DNA from: CAZQQU01 sp964595625
GTDB lineage: Bacteria > Bacteroidota > Bacteroidia > Flavobacteriales > Flavobacteriaceae
Reading direction: 5' to 3'
DNA length: 64,000 nucleotides
Assembly: GCA_964595625.1 (NCBI GenBank)
Contig: CAZQQU010000005.1
Location: forward strand, 1 to 64,000
In this document: positions 26,634 through 36,081 of the stretch, piece after piece
How positions within the stretch are numbered: the stretch's first letter is position 1
How the letters are laid out: every line of letters starts with the position of its first letter
Program-made: the position numbers and the translations under genes
The notes under the pieces: generated by a model
The model's input: only the letters and a program-made list of their open reading frames with translations
What the model was told of the DNA's origin: nothing
Database searches by the model: none

Positions 26634-27374
26634 TTATTTTTTGAATTTTTCTTTCAGCACCAAAAATAAGAATTTTGTATTGCCTACGAGGTATCTTTTC
26701 CACATTCTTTGTGGTTCTTGTAAGAAACGGTAAAACCATTCCATACCCATTTTTTGCATCCACAGCGGAGCTCTTTTGGTTTTTCCGGCAAAGACATCAA
26801 AACTTCCACCTACCCCCATGATAAAATTGATATCTTGGAGTTCGTTTCGGTATTGGTACAAAAAGTTTTCTTTCTTGGGAGAAGTAATCGCTACAAACAA
26901 CATTTGGGCTCCTGATTGGGCGATATCATTGACAATTTGGGGTTCATCTGCGGCCGAAAAATACCCATTTCGATAGCCCGCAATAATATGAGATCCATAG
27001 CTTTCGGTATATATATCAGCTAGTTTTTTAACAATTTCTTCTCGGGCTCCAAAGAGGTAAATTTTATAATTCTTTACTGCGGCCAATTTGACCAATGCAT
27101 CCATTAAATCTATACCGGCCACCCGCTCTTTGAGTGGAGATCCTAAAAATTGAGAGGCCCATACCACGGCCTGACCGTCTGCATTGATGATATCGGCTTC
27201 ATTGACACTTTTACGTAGTTGGGTGTCTTTTTGAAGGGCGACAATTTTACCCGCGTTAACAACAGTGTGGTGGATTTGTTTACGTTCGGCTATGGCCTGT
27301 TCTACCAAATCTAAGGTCTCCCGCATAGATAGATTGTCAATAGAAACCTGAAGTAAACTAATTTTTGGGCACAT
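26634..27374 (-). CDS. WecG/TagA/CpsF-family glycosyltransferase
   Basis: GT26 enzyme of 246 residues. Members transfer ManNAc or ManNAcA to lipid-linked acceptors, which fits WecB and WecC encoded elsewhere in the locus. Motifs seen are NADGQAVVWASQFLG, ERVAGIDLMDAL, YLFGAREEIV and GVGGSFDVFAGKTKRAP. First gene of the unit wecG-ugd-uxs-wcaJ-GT2, with a -7 element just upstream. Confidence 0.9.
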   Translation of the reverse strand: MCPKISLLQVSIDNLSMRETLDLVEQAIAERKQIHHTVVNAGKIVALQKDTQLRKSVNEADIINADGQAVVWASQFLGSPLKERVAGIDLMDALVKLAAVKNYKIYLFGAREEIVKKLADIYTESYGSHIIAGYRNGYFSAADEPQIVNDIAQSGAQMLFVAITSPKKENFLYQYRNELQDINFIMGVGGSFDVFAGKTKRAPLWMQKMGMEWFYRFLQEPQRMWKRYLVGNTKFLFLVLKEKFKK

Positions 27375-27837
27375 AGCTGTAAAAAAATTGCTGCAAAGGT
27401 AGGGAAAATGAAAAAAATAAAAAGGGGGTGTTCTGAATTGAAAAATAAAGTTTTGATAACTAATAATTAATGGGCAATCGTTACAACATTCAAGGTGACT
27501 TTAGACCTGGTAATTTCTGGTACAAAGCTTAAAGTAGTCCCGAAAGCAATTACTTGCAGACCAACAGAGGTAGGGGTATACAAAATAGTAGCGACCTATC
27601 TACTTAATAGTTCCTGGTTTATTATGGGATGTAGAATACAGATAAGCTGGAGGAAAAATAGGCTTAACAAAACATACAAGTTTTTCACCCTAGAAGAAAA
27701 TTGGGTAGGTTCCATTTTTACTTGGTATGGTTTTTTTAGTAAAGCAACTGGAGTAGCAAAAAACAGTTGGTTAATAAGAAATCCTCTTCCTTTGATAGTA
27801 AGACAGGAACATTAGCATAGAAAAAAGCAACTACAAC
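27375..27837. other. 463-base stretch without a convincing gene; possible decayed frame
   Basis: Apart from the wecG promoter near its left end I see no supported gene. A + strand frame of 106 codons (27495-27815) has no recognisable features. On the reverse strand about 100 codons up to the stop near 27470 are open except for one TAG, with peptide-like segments such as YTPTSVGLQVIAFGTTLSF. This could be a relic of a lost surface-protein gene, but support is weak. Confidence 0.3.
27394..27401 (-). promoter_or_regulatory. -7 element of the wecG-ugd-uxs-wcaJ-GT2 unit
   Basis: The reverse strand reads TACCTTTG (TAnnTTTG) 19 bases upstream of the wecG-like ATG. Its -33 region is T-rich without a distinct TTG. 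Confidence 0.5.
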
Positions 27838-29007
27838 TTACTGAGAATCCTCCACTGAAATAGTTGTAACATAATAGGCTAGGGCGTAAAACATCCACGC
27901 CTGAGCCCATCTCATATAAGGTATTTTAGTAGTGATAATACGTTTTTTTTGGTAATAAAAAAACCCAGCCTCCGATTGCATATGGGTAATAGTCCAATTC
28001 AAGACCTTTCGGGTAAGGTCTATATTTTCGACTAATAAATTTGCTTTTTCTAATGTAATTACTAACTGAGCTGGTGCATGAATATCAATGGGATAGGTCT
28101 TATTGTTGTAGTATTTAGAGATACCTTCCGAAGAAAAAAAGTTTTTCAGATAAAAATCAAATCCCTTTTCAATGGGAATTGAAAACTCGGTGCTTCGGGA
28201 AATATGTTGAATCGTCCCCAGGCATTCCAAATTAAAACCGGTATGAAAATTATCGATCCACTGGTGAAAAGATAAAGTTCCGTATGGCCATGAACCGTCG
28301 GGAAGCTGCTTATTACAAACATAACGTGCTATTTTTTGGGCTTCCTCCAACAGCTCCTGTTCTTGAGTATAACGATACGCAATACATAGTAATTTTGCTC
28401 CAAGCAGACCTGCGTTAAATACCGCGGTGGTGTCTAGTGGTGAGTAAGAAAGAGTATAATTTCCCTCAGAATCATACGTGCGGTGTAAATCTTTTAAAAC
28501 AAAATTGACGGAAGAAAGGGCCGTTTGAAGATAGACCTCATTTTTTGTGATTTCATACGACTGAATCAAAGCTTCAAAAATAAAAGAAGTAGCGACAACG
28601 GTCGGAGTTCCTTTAGGTTGAAAAAAAGCTCTTGCCTGCCAATCAAAATTATATCCCCAACAAGCACCGGAAAATTGAATATTTTTCATTGAGACCAGTA
28701 AGTCAGACAAGTAAACAATTTTATCGTAGTATTCTTGCAAAGGTTCAGCAGTATACAATTTGCAATAACCTAAGAGGAAAAGGCCTAATCCTTTTGCGTT
28801 ATATTCTTTTTTAACACCAAAAAGCGGTCTAAGATTTATTGGATTTCTTTTAAACAATTGTATCCAGGCCAGTCTAAAAAAAGGCCATTTTCCTAAAAAC
28901 GTTTTTTGGATTACCCAACTATTCAGACCATCATAAGGATCCCACCCTTTAAAGTTTTCTTTTTCACAATAGGTTTTTAATTTATGAAAGGAAAGATGTA
29001 TATCCAC
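27838..29007 (-). CDS. Predicted alpha/alpha-toroid protein of the polysaccharide locus
   Basis: I do not recognise a named enzyme. The 389-residue soluble protein shows repeated helical hairpins with aromatic and Gly signatures (GACWGYNFDWQARAFF, LPDGSWPYG, NFHTGFNLECLG), a pattern seen in alpha/alpha-toroid glycoside hydrolases, lyases and terpenoid cyclases. No signal peptide is seen. It lies 5 bases after the Wzy-like gene and in the same unit as the bi-domain oxidoreductase. A role in modifying or trimming a glycan intermediate is inference. Confidence 0.55.
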   Translation of the reverse strand: MDIHLSFHKLKTYCEKENFKGWDPYDGLNSWVIQKTFLGKWPFFRLAWIQLFKRNPINLRPLFGVKKEYNAKGLGLFLLGYCKLYTAEPLQEYYDKIVYLSDLLVSMKNIQFSGACWGYNFDWQARAFFQPKGTPTVVATSFIFEALIQSYEITKNEVYLQTALSSVNFVLKDLHRTYDSEGNYTLSYSPLDTTAVFNAGLLGAKLLCIAYRYTQEQELLEEAQKIARYVCNKQLPDGSWPYGTLSFHQWIDNFHTGFNLECLGTIQHISRSTEFSIPIEKGFDFYLKNFFSSEGISKYYNNKTYPIDIHAPAQLVITLEKANLLVENIDLTRKVLNWTITHMQSEAGFFYYQKKRIITTKIPYMRWAQAWMFYALAYYVTTISVEDSQ

Positions 29008-29012
29008 AGTAA

Positions 29013-30242
29013 TTATTTATTTGTATCGTTACTGATAATAAAAATCAGAGTAAAATAAATCACCCAAATATAAGTTGATGAATGGGGCAATTCTAGAATC
29101 ACATTAAAAAAGGCCCATACACCACTACCAATCAAAGCCAAGACAAGGAAAAAAATTTCGGGTTGGGTACTTCTAACATTTTTAGAAAAAAGTTTTTTTA
29201 TAGGCCAAAATAACAACACCAAACTTCCTAAGCCCAAATGTATAATCATAGTTAGAAATGAATTATGGGGTGCCACCACATAGCCCCTAAGCGGGTCACT
29301 GGAGATCTGTACGCCTTGTTGACCATTGACTACTATTTGATTTAATTTTTCCACCGTTTCAGGTTCAATATAAGGAACTCCAAAACCTTTTCCATACAAA
29401 ATACTTCCATTAGAACACATTTCCAATAAAATTTCGCGCCAGCAAATAATTCTCCAATACATATTTACATCGGTAAAGGTGTCCACGAAGAGAAACAACA
29501 ATACCAGAGTAATTCCTGCTAATAAAACCAGAAAAATTTTAATTCCTTTGGAAGCCTTTAAAAATAAGTAGGCTAAAAATATGAGTACCATTCCCAAATA
29601 GGCCGAATCATGTCCGAAGGTGAACGAGACTACTAATAAGAAAGCAAATAAGAGATACCTGTACCACCTTTTAATATACACCAAACAATAAGCCCCTAAT
29701 GTGAGCACTCCTACCACGGTCAAGGGGGTAAAATAACGCCGTTTAAAAAAAGGAATACTACCCGATCTCGAAAAGATATCGAAAACATGAACCAGTTGGA
29801 ATACAAGAGATAAAAGAGCAATTACCAGCAGAATACGAACCAGAAGAACGGGAGCATTTGGCAATGTCATAAAAGCTTTGATTACAAAATAAGTCAACAT
29901 CAAATAACCAAAAACCATAAACTGCCTCAGGTACAAATGATTCATTTGCAACTCATTTACCTGAAACACAAAGGACAGTATTAAGTAAAACACTGAAGCT
30001 CCGATAAGTATTTCAATCGATTTTATTCTCCCCGTCGATTTGAAAAACATACTGAATCCAGAAAGACCCACTAGTAGTAAATCGTGTAGATAAATATGTG
30101 AATAAACCGCTGTTTTGGTGTAGGTTTTCCCTAACAACAGCAACAAAACAAAATGGGTAAGTAGGCCAAGCACCAACATTCTTTCTACACCAGAAAGTGG
30201 TTTAATCATTCCCCAGGTAGTTGACCAACTTTTACTAAGCAT
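29013..30242 (-). CDS. O-antigen ligase/polymerase-like membrane protein (first of three)
   Basis: A 409-residue polytopic protein with about eleven hydrophobic helices and a large extracytoplasmic loop before the last helices. The loop carries RGYVVAPHNSFLTMIIHLGL, the PHN(S)xxL motif typical of WaaL/Wzy proteins. It would join glycan repeat units or ligate them to an acceptor on the periplasmic side. It overlaps the bi-domain oxidoreductase by 8 bases. Polymerase and ligase cannot be told apart here. Confidence 0.8.
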   Translation of the reverse strand: MLSKSWSTTWGMIKPLSGVERMLVLGLLTHFVLLLLLGKTYTKTAVYSHIYLHDLLLVGLSGFSMFFKSTGRIKSIEILIGASVFYLILSFVFQVNELQMNHLYLRQFMVFGYLMLTYFVIKAFMTLPNAPVLLVRILLVIALLSLVFQLVHVFDIFSRSGSIPFFKRRYFTPLTVVGVLTLGAYCLVYIKRWYRYLLFAFLLVVSFTFGHDSAYLGMVLIFLAYLFLKASKGIKIFLVLLAGITLVLLFLFVDTFTDVNMYWRIICWREILLEMCSNGSILYGKGFGVPYIEPETVEKLNQIVVNGQQGVQISSDPLRGYVVAPHNSFLTMIIHLGLGSLVLLFWPIKKLFSKNVRSTQPEIFFLVLALIGSGVWAFFNVILELPHSSTYIWVIYFTLIFIISNDTNK

Positions 30243-32385
30243 CTTCTATAGATTGGGGTAACCCCGTTTGCAGGGCATCTATTATTTTGAAAGTAGTTAG
30301 TGTAGTATAATAAATAGACTCAAAAGACAAAGCATTGGGCTGGCCATTTTTAACTGAATTTAAAAAAGACAACACCTCTTGCTTATGCCCTTTACCATCC
30401 AATTTTATAGGCTGTTGTTTATTTTTTATATGTAAATCTCCTTTTCTAAAATCGTGAATACGGCCGGTTATACCTCCGGAGAACACTTCTATCAATTCTT
30501 TAGGTAAGGATTTATCACCATTGGCTAAATAGACCAAATTTCCTATCGATCCATCATCAAAGGTTACAGTAATAGAAATATTATCTTCGGGAGTCAGGGC
30601 TTGATTAGAAGTTTTGATGGCTTGGGCATACACTTGTGTAGGACGAGCATCGGTAAAATACTGCATCAAGTCAATAAAATGACACATTTCGCCGATAATT
30701 CGGCCGCCGCCAATTTGCGGATTTTGGATCCAGTGATCCTTGGAAATAAATCCCGCGTTCACTCGGATATGCACCACTTTGGGTTCGTCATTATTTTGAA
30801 AAGCTTCTTTGATTTTAATCGATAAAGGTGAAAACCTTCGATTAAAACCGACCATCAATTGGGAGTTATTACGATTATAACACTCTTTAACCGCTTGCAA
30901 TTCTTCATAATTCATCGCCAAGGGTTTTTCCACAAACACATGTTTTCCCGCATCAAGGGCTTGCATAGTGTATAAAGCGTGCGTATTGTGGGGAGTAGCT
31001 ATAAAAACGGTATTGATTTCGGGATTATTAAAAATTTCATCGGCTTCTGATGAGGCTTTGTTAAAGCCAAACTTTTGAGCCACATTTTTGGCACTGATTC
31101 CTTTGGTTGTCACCACAGTATCTAAGGAAACCCCTTCCGTTTTGACATTCGGAATCAAATAGCTTTGAGCAAAACTACCCGCTCCGATAAAACCCACATT
31201 GATTTGATTGACGGGGTCGGATTTTAATTGTACGCTATGAGGCTTATATACAGCGCTTTCAGGATAAGCAAGTAAAATACCTATATGCGGTTCGGGCGTT
31301 TTTCCCAACACTATATCATACGCCTTTATCGCATCATCTATATCAAAAGTATGGGTGATTAAATGGTTTAGTTGAATGGAACCTTGAGCAATAAGTTGAA
31401 GAAAGGTTTCCATATTTCGCTGTTCTGTATAGCGCACATAAGCATAGGGATAGTCATGGCCATCTTCTTCGTAGGTAGTGTCATACCTCCCGGGCCCATA
31501 CGAACAAGACATTCTGAGTTCTAATTCTTTACGATAAAAATCCGGATCCCGAGGTACATCCATTTTTACTGCACCCACAACAATTACCTTCCCTTTTTTT
31601 CTACTAATTACGGCTGACAGTTCGATGGGATCGTTGGTCGGTGCGGCAGCTGTAATAATAACACTATCAAAACCTTGACCGTTGGTAAAATTACTAATTG
31701 CTGTTTGAAGATTGGCATCATTTCGTAACATCGCTTTATCCACTCCACTTTGAAAAGCCAAATCGATTAAATGTGCCGACAAATCCACCCCAAAAACTTG
31801 ACAACCGTTGGCTTTAAGCAACTGAACGGTAAGTTGGCCTAAAAGACCTAAGCCGATCACACAAACTTTATCGCCCAACCGAGGTTCTGCCTGACGAACT
31901 CCTTGAAGCGCAATAGCTCCCAAGGTAGTAAAACTCGCTTCTTCAAAACTAACCGTATCGGGGATTTTAGCTACTAAATTTTGTGGTATAGCCACTAACT
32001 CGGCGTGTGATGCATAATCTTGTCCGGCACAGGCCACCCGATCGCCGGGCTTGAATTTACCGGAACTATCTAAGGAAGCTCGTACCACCCCCGAAGTACT
32101 GTATCCCAGTGCCTTAAGTGAGTCTAATTTTGTCTTTACTTTTTCAATAGTGGCTTTAATGCCTTCTTTTTTTACATTTTGTATTACTTGAGCAACCAAA
32201 TCAGGACGTTGTTTGGCTTTACCCAACAAACTGGCCTGACCCACTTTAACCGTACCTCGTTCCGTACCGGCACTGATTAATGAAAATTTATTTTCTACCA
32301 ACACCATTTTATCGGAAAGAGCCGGTGGAGGAACTTCATCTACATATAAATCTCCAGTTTTAAAGTTTTGGATAACTTGCTTCAT
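30235..32385 (-). CDS. Bi-domain oxidoreductase: zinc-type alcohol dehydrogenase fused to Gfo/Idh/MocA
   Basis: Natural fusion of 716 residues. The N-terminal part (about 1-375) is a medium-chain dehydrogenase with the NAD-binding motif GLGLLGQLTVQLL. The C-terminal part (about 395-716) is a Gfo/Idh/MocA oxidoreductase with GFIGAGSFAQSYL and HVFVEKPLAMN. Such fusions occur in surface polysaccharide clusters, where they probably oxidise or epimerise a sugar; the substrate is unknown. First gene of a three-gene unit with a good -7 element at 32517. Confidence 0.85.
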   Translation of the reverse strand: MKQVIQNFKTGDLYVDEVPPPALSDKMVLVENKFSLISAGTERGTVKVGQASLLGKAKQRPDLVAQVIQNVKKEGIKATIEKVKTKLDSLKALGYSTSGVVRASLDSSGKFKPGDRVACAGQDYASHAELVAIPQNLVAKIPDTVSFEEASFTTLGAIALQGVRQAEPRLGDKVCVIGLGLLGQLTVQLLKANGCQVFGVDLSAHLIDLAFQSGVDKAMLRNDANLQTAISNFTNGQGFDSVIITAAAPTNDPIELSAVISRKKGKVIVVGAVKMDVPRDPDFYRKELELRMSCSYGPGRYDTTYEEDGHDYPYAYVRYTEQRNMETFLQLIAQGSIQLNHLITHTFDIDDAIKAYDIVLGKTPEPHIGILLAYPESAVYKPHSVQLKSDPVNQINVGFIGAGSFAQSYLIPNVKTEGVSLDTVVTTKGISAKNVAQKFGFNKASSEADEIFNNPEINTVFIATPHNTHALYTMQALDAGKHVFVEKPLAMNYEELQAVKECYNRNNSQLMVGFNRRFSPLSIKIKEAFQNNDEPKVVHIRVNAGFISKDHWIQNPQIGGGRIIGEMCHFIDLMQYFTDARPTQVYAQAIKTSNQALTPEDNISITVTFDDGSIGNLVYLANGDKSLPKELIEVFSGGITGRIHDFRKGDLHIKNKQQPIKLDGKGHKQEVLSFLNSVKNGQPNALSFESIYYTTLTTFKIIDALQTGLPQSIEDA

Positions 32386-32516
32386 ATTATGTTTGCTTAT
32401 TGGTCAGATAAAAAACGTAAAATCACGAATTTAATTTTAATTTCTTGATCCTTGGGATGTAATGTTGAATAAAAAATTGATTCAGAAGATTTTTATGGGT
32501 CTCAATTCAATTTTTG

Positions 32517-32524
32517 CAAAGGTA
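32517..32524 (-). promoter_or_regulatory. -7 element of the bi-domain oxidoreductase unit
   Basis: The reverse strand reads TACCTTTG, about 130 bases before the ATG at 32385, implying a long leader. A small inverted repeat GAGCA/TGCTC lies just upstream (32533-32545). Confidence 0.5.
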
Positions 32525-32574
32525 CATTTTTTTGAGCAGCTTGCTCGTTGGCAGGATATAAAAAGAACTTACGA

Positions 32575-33765
32575 TTAGTCCTTTTTATATAGTTGTACGA
32601 AATATTTTCTCTTACCAGAAGCGGTTTTTTCAATCTGTGTAGTAGGAATAAATACTAAATCCACCTTTTCACTAAAAATTTCCGATAAAAAGTTTCTAAG
32701 CTGGGGGTTTTTCTCACCAACTATGAGTACTTCCAGCTGGCCTTTTTGTTTTTGTTGAAACTGTATGTCGTCAAAACTCTCCCAAAATTCACCATGCCTT
32801 CCAAAGAGAAAAGGTCCAAAGGCATTGGGCTGATCTTCTCGGTCATAAAAAAAGTCTTGCGATCTTCCGATAATTTTTTTTACAGACAAAAAATTGGATA
32901 CGGTTTCAGAGGGCTTTTCTAATACACATAAATCTTGTGTATCATAACGTAAAAAGCGGGTACCTAGTTGATTATAAGAAGTAGCAACAATTGAAAAGAT
33001 GTCAGGCTCTTCAGTAGGTATAAATTCGACGGCACCGTAGGTTGGATAAAATTCAAAACAGTCTTTCGAAAGGTTGTATTTAGCCAGTACCGCATATTCG
33101 GAGTGTCCGTACCAATGTGCAACCGGAATATGAAATTCATTTATAAAATGGTCAAGTTGCCCTTTTGGAAAAGATTCAGAACCCGCTAAAACTCCTTTGA
33201 TTTTGAGTTTTTTAAAATTTTCATTTCCTAAAAAATTAATCAAAGTAAACAACGAACTCGGATACACATGCAGATAAAACGGAGGCAATTGAGATAATTG
33301 CTTAAATAGTTCCTCTTTAACTTCAGAATTCAACAATCGCGGATCTACTATATAGGCATTTTCAAGAAAGTGGTAAGAAAGTAATTTTCCGTTGGAAGAT
33401 ATATTCCCTCGAAAAATCACTCGTAAATCATAGGGTTTATAACCTATTTCTTTCCAAATATCAAATAGATAAGCCCTTTCTTTTTGACTGGTAAACAATA
33501 GATCCCTACGAAATACAAAAGGTTTTCCGGTAGTACCGCCCGTACTTACTTTTTTTGTTAAAAAGCGCAACCAGGTTCGTTCGTATTTTTGTGGGTAAGT
33601 GAGATATTCTTTTTTTGTGGAAACCGGAAATGACGAAGTACGTTTTTTTAATTGTGACGCTTGAAAGGCAACCACTTGTTCAAAAGTCCACTTTCTAGAT
33701 CGAGAAATCAATCGCTTGTGTTTGAAGTAGGCATACCCGAGTAATATTTCTCGCCAATTATTCAT
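32575..33765 (-). CDS. CapK/PaaK-like adenylate-forming protein (second)
   Basis: A 396-residue member of the phenylacetate-CoA ligase-like superfamily. Its P-loop STGGTTGKPF is canonical, unlike the degenerate loop in the gene at 20678. HWYGHSEYAVLA and GTRFLRYDTQDL match downstream core motifs. Probably activates a carboxylic acid for attachment to the glycan or to a carrier. Overlaps the GT4 gene by 4 bases and ends the long wzz-wecB-wecC-wzx unit. Confidence 0.78.
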   Translation of the reverse strand: MNNWREILLGYAYFKHKRLISRSRKWTFEQVVAFQASQLKKRTSSFPVSTKKEYLTYPQKYERTWLRFLTKKVSTGGTTGKPFVFRRDLLFTSQKERAYLFDIWKEIGYKPYDLRVIFRGNISSNGKLLSYHFLENAYIVDPRLLNSEVKEELFKQLSQLPPFYLHVYPSSLFTLINFLGNENFKKLKIKGVLAGSESFPKGQLDHFINEFHIPVAHWYGHSEYAVLAKYNLSKDCFEFYPTYGAVEFIPTEEPDIFSIVATSYNQLGTRFLRYDTQDLCVLEKPSETVSNFLSVKKIIGRSQDFFYDREDQPNAFGPFLFGRHGEFWESFDDIQFQQKQKGQLEVLIVGEKNPQLRNFLSEIFSEKVDLVFIPTTQIEKTASGKRKYFVQLYKKD

Positions 33766-34859
33766 TTACTTAAAATATTGTTGATGATACTTATAAAATT
33801 TTGGGTGAAAATTTCCCGGGTGTAATGGGTCTGATATTTTTTTATATTCTTTTGCTTCATGTCTTGTAAAACCTCCGGATTCTCTATCAAGTACTTCATT
33901 TTTTCAGCTAGTTGTTCGACATTTTCAGGTTCGACAGTAAAACCATTGACGTTGTTTTCAACGATGGCCGGTATGGCTCCAATGTGGGTGGAAATAACCG
34001 CTAATCCAGCTTGAAAAGCTTCTAGTATAGATAGCGGAAAACTTTCATTAGTGAGTTTAGAAGGAAGTACAAAAACGTCCGATTCTACCAAATAATCGTA
34101 TTTTTTCTCACCATAAATCGGGCCGGTAACCACTACATTTTTAAGATTGTCCAATTCAATTCGGGCTTGAAGATCTTCGGTACTCAAGCTGGTAGTAGAG
34201 TTGCCCACTATATATGTTTTAAACTCCAGTTGTTGCTGTTGTAATATTTTAATAGCTGCTACCAAATCTAATATCCCCTTACTCAGTGTAAGGTTAGAAA
34301 GATAGATAAAAGTAGGAATAGAATTTTCGGTAAAACGTGGTTGGCGCGGACTGGCCTGAATGCCGTTGGGAAGAAAATAAGGCGTTTTGGGATAAATCAA
34401 TTGAATATCCTCATAGAGTAATTCGTCGAGCATAATTACCTCCACTCCTTTAAAGACCTGCTTGTAAATTTGTCTTTTAAAAAAATTTTGAGTCTGTGAT
34501 TTGATACCTCTTCCGTGCAAGTGAAACACTATTTTTTGTCGGAATAATTTTAAAACCAACACGAGTAAGGCATCTTTATAAAAGGCAAAACTAAATGGCG
34601 ACAGTGTGATGTAGGCCAAATCATTTTTTTTTTTAGAAAGCAACCCCATCAACCGGAAAATTTGCCTGAAAGTTTTTACAATTTTTTTCCAGGAAAACTT
34701 GCCCATATCGGTATTGTTATCAGCCATTTGTATAGGAAACACATCCAGTTGAAAATGGCTTTGAATAACCGGGTCTTCTACCAGCAGCTGGTTGGCTAAG
34801 GAAGAGCCATGTACCGGTGGAGGCAATTGAACTAAAAAAAGTATCTCAGGTCTTTTCAT
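33762..34859 (-). CDS. Glycosyltransferase family 4
   Basis: GT-B enzyme of 365 residues. The N-terminal FLVQLPPPVHGSSLANQLL contains the glycine-rich acceptor-side loop. The C-terminal donor domain has the VFVLPSKLTNESFPLSILEA motif (E-x7-E type) and AGLAVISTHIGAIPAIV. It adds one sugar to the lipid-linked repeat unit; sugar unknown. Overlaps both neighbours. Confidence 0.9.
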   Translation of the reverse strand: MKRPEILFLVQLPPPVHGSSLANQLLVEDPVIQSHFQLDVFPIQMADNNTDMGKFSWKKIVKTFRQIFRLMGLLSKKKNDLAYITLSPFSFAFYKDALLVLVLKLFRQKIVFHLHGRGIKSQTQNFFKRQIYKQVFKGVEVIMLDELLYEDIQLIYPKTPYFLPNGIQASPRQPRFTENSIPTFIYLSNLTLSKGILDLVAAIKILQQQQLEFKTYIVGNSTTSLSTEDLQARIELDNLKNVVVTGPIYGEKKYDYLVESDVFVLPSKLTNESFPLSILEAFQAGLAVISTHIGAIPAIVENNVNGFTVEPENVEQLAEKMKYLIENPEVLQDMKQKNIKKYQTHYTREIFTQNFISIINNILSK

Positions 34860-36081
34860 TGGGATTAAAGCATAAAATCAAATAGTAAAACGCCGCAAAA
34901 AACACGATTCCTTTATTGAGTGTCAAAATATTTTCGGTTAAGCTGCAAATGGCTATCAACATCAATAATACAAACAACAAAAAGTTATTCTTTTTAGCAC
35001 TATAATACAAACCCGATATTAAAAAGGCTACAAAAAGTAAAAAACTAAATATCCCGAGTTCGACCCAATAATGCAAATATTGGTTGTGGGTTGAAAAACT
35101 TTTTTCGTAACCGATTTGAAAATTCTTACTACGGTACATCTCGTCTAAATGTTTTCTTCCACAACCGGTACTCGTTCCTAAAACAGGTTGTTGTTGAATA
35201 ACTGCCCAGGCACACTCCCATTTTGCCAAGCGAATATTGAGTGAATTCCAGTTTTTGTTATGAATATCATCTTCCAACTGATAGGAAAAAACGTCAGTAC
35301 TCATTTGCTTCGCTTTTTTTATAAAAACAGTTATTGGTAAGGCTAATAGTAGTACTAAAACCAGTGATTTTTGAAGGAAGTTTATTTTAACTTTTGAATT
35401 CCAAACCGCATAAATCAATATCACAAAACCCGCTGCCAAAACCGCAAACGATTGTAAAAGCAAGACTCCCAACAACAAAAAAAGGATTTTTATCCACGTA
35501 AAAATCTTTTTCTTGAGAGACAATTGCTCCTGGAGATTATGCAAAAAAATAAATGCAGCAAAGGTAAAATAGACCGCTAAATAAACAGCATGAAATTCTA
35601 GGGGCATGGCAAATCGGTGGTAGAAAAAGAAATTTTCGTTCACCAGATTCACTGGGTTAAATATAAAGAAGGAATCATGTTTCAACACTAGATAACTAGC
35701 TGTAATCAATAAATAGAGCAATAAGACTACTTGCAAGTTTGCGAAGGCCAGCAGGAGTTTTTTAACAGTCGTTGTTTTTAATGAAATGGTAGGTACAAAC
35801 AGAAAAAAGGCGGCAAAAACCACTATTTTCTCCAGACTTTTAAAACCTGCCGTAAAATCACAACTATAAATCAAAGACAGGGCAGACAGCAAAAAAATAA
35901 GAGGAAAAAAAAGAAATTGGAAAGGTTTGACTAATCGGACTTCTTTAAGTTTGAACAAACTCACAAAAACAAATAGCAGAATGGCCAAATTATTAACTAA
36001 CATCGGAAAGGGTAACGTCAAGATTACCAGGCCAAAACTGTAGGCTTGAAATGTATCGATATTACTCTTGCTCAGCAGCAC
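34846..36081 (-). CDS. O-antigen ligase/polymerase-like membrane protein (second)
   Basis: A 411-residue protein with about ten to twelve membrane helices. A periplasmic loop (roughly 260-330) contains WNSLNIRLAKWECAWAVI, GTSTGCGRKHLDEM and FSTHNQYLHYWVELGI, the arginine-rich and HNxYL motifs of the O-antigen ligase family. It overlaps the GT4 gene by 14 bases and the next membrane gene by 20. It may be WaaL-type rather than Wzy. Confidence 0.82.
   Translation of the reverse strand: MLLSKSNIDTFQAYSFGLVILTLPFPMLVNNLAILLFVFVSLFKLKEVRLVKPFQFLFFPLIFLLSALSLIYSCDFTAGFKSLEKIVVFAAFFLFVPTISLKTTTVKKLLLAFANLQVVLLLYLLITASYLVLKHDSFFIFNPVNLVNENFFFYHRFAMPLEFHAVYLAVYFTFAAFIFLHNLQEQLSLKKKIFTWIKILFLLLGVLLLQSFAVLAAGFVILIYAVWNSKVKINFLQKSLVLVLLLALPITVFIKKAKQMSTDVFSYQLEDDIHNKNWNSLNIRLAKWECAWAVIQQQPVLGTSTGCGRKHLDEMYRSKNFQIGYEKSFSTHNQYLHYWVELGIFSFLLFVAFLISGLYYSAKKNNFLLFVLLMLIAICSLTENILTLNKGIVFFAAFYYLILCFNPNEKT

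Noticed and set aside
27495..27815. 106-codon + strand open frame in the glycan locus gap
   Set aside because: No recognisable motif, no promoter element and atypical composition; kept only as a note on the gap.
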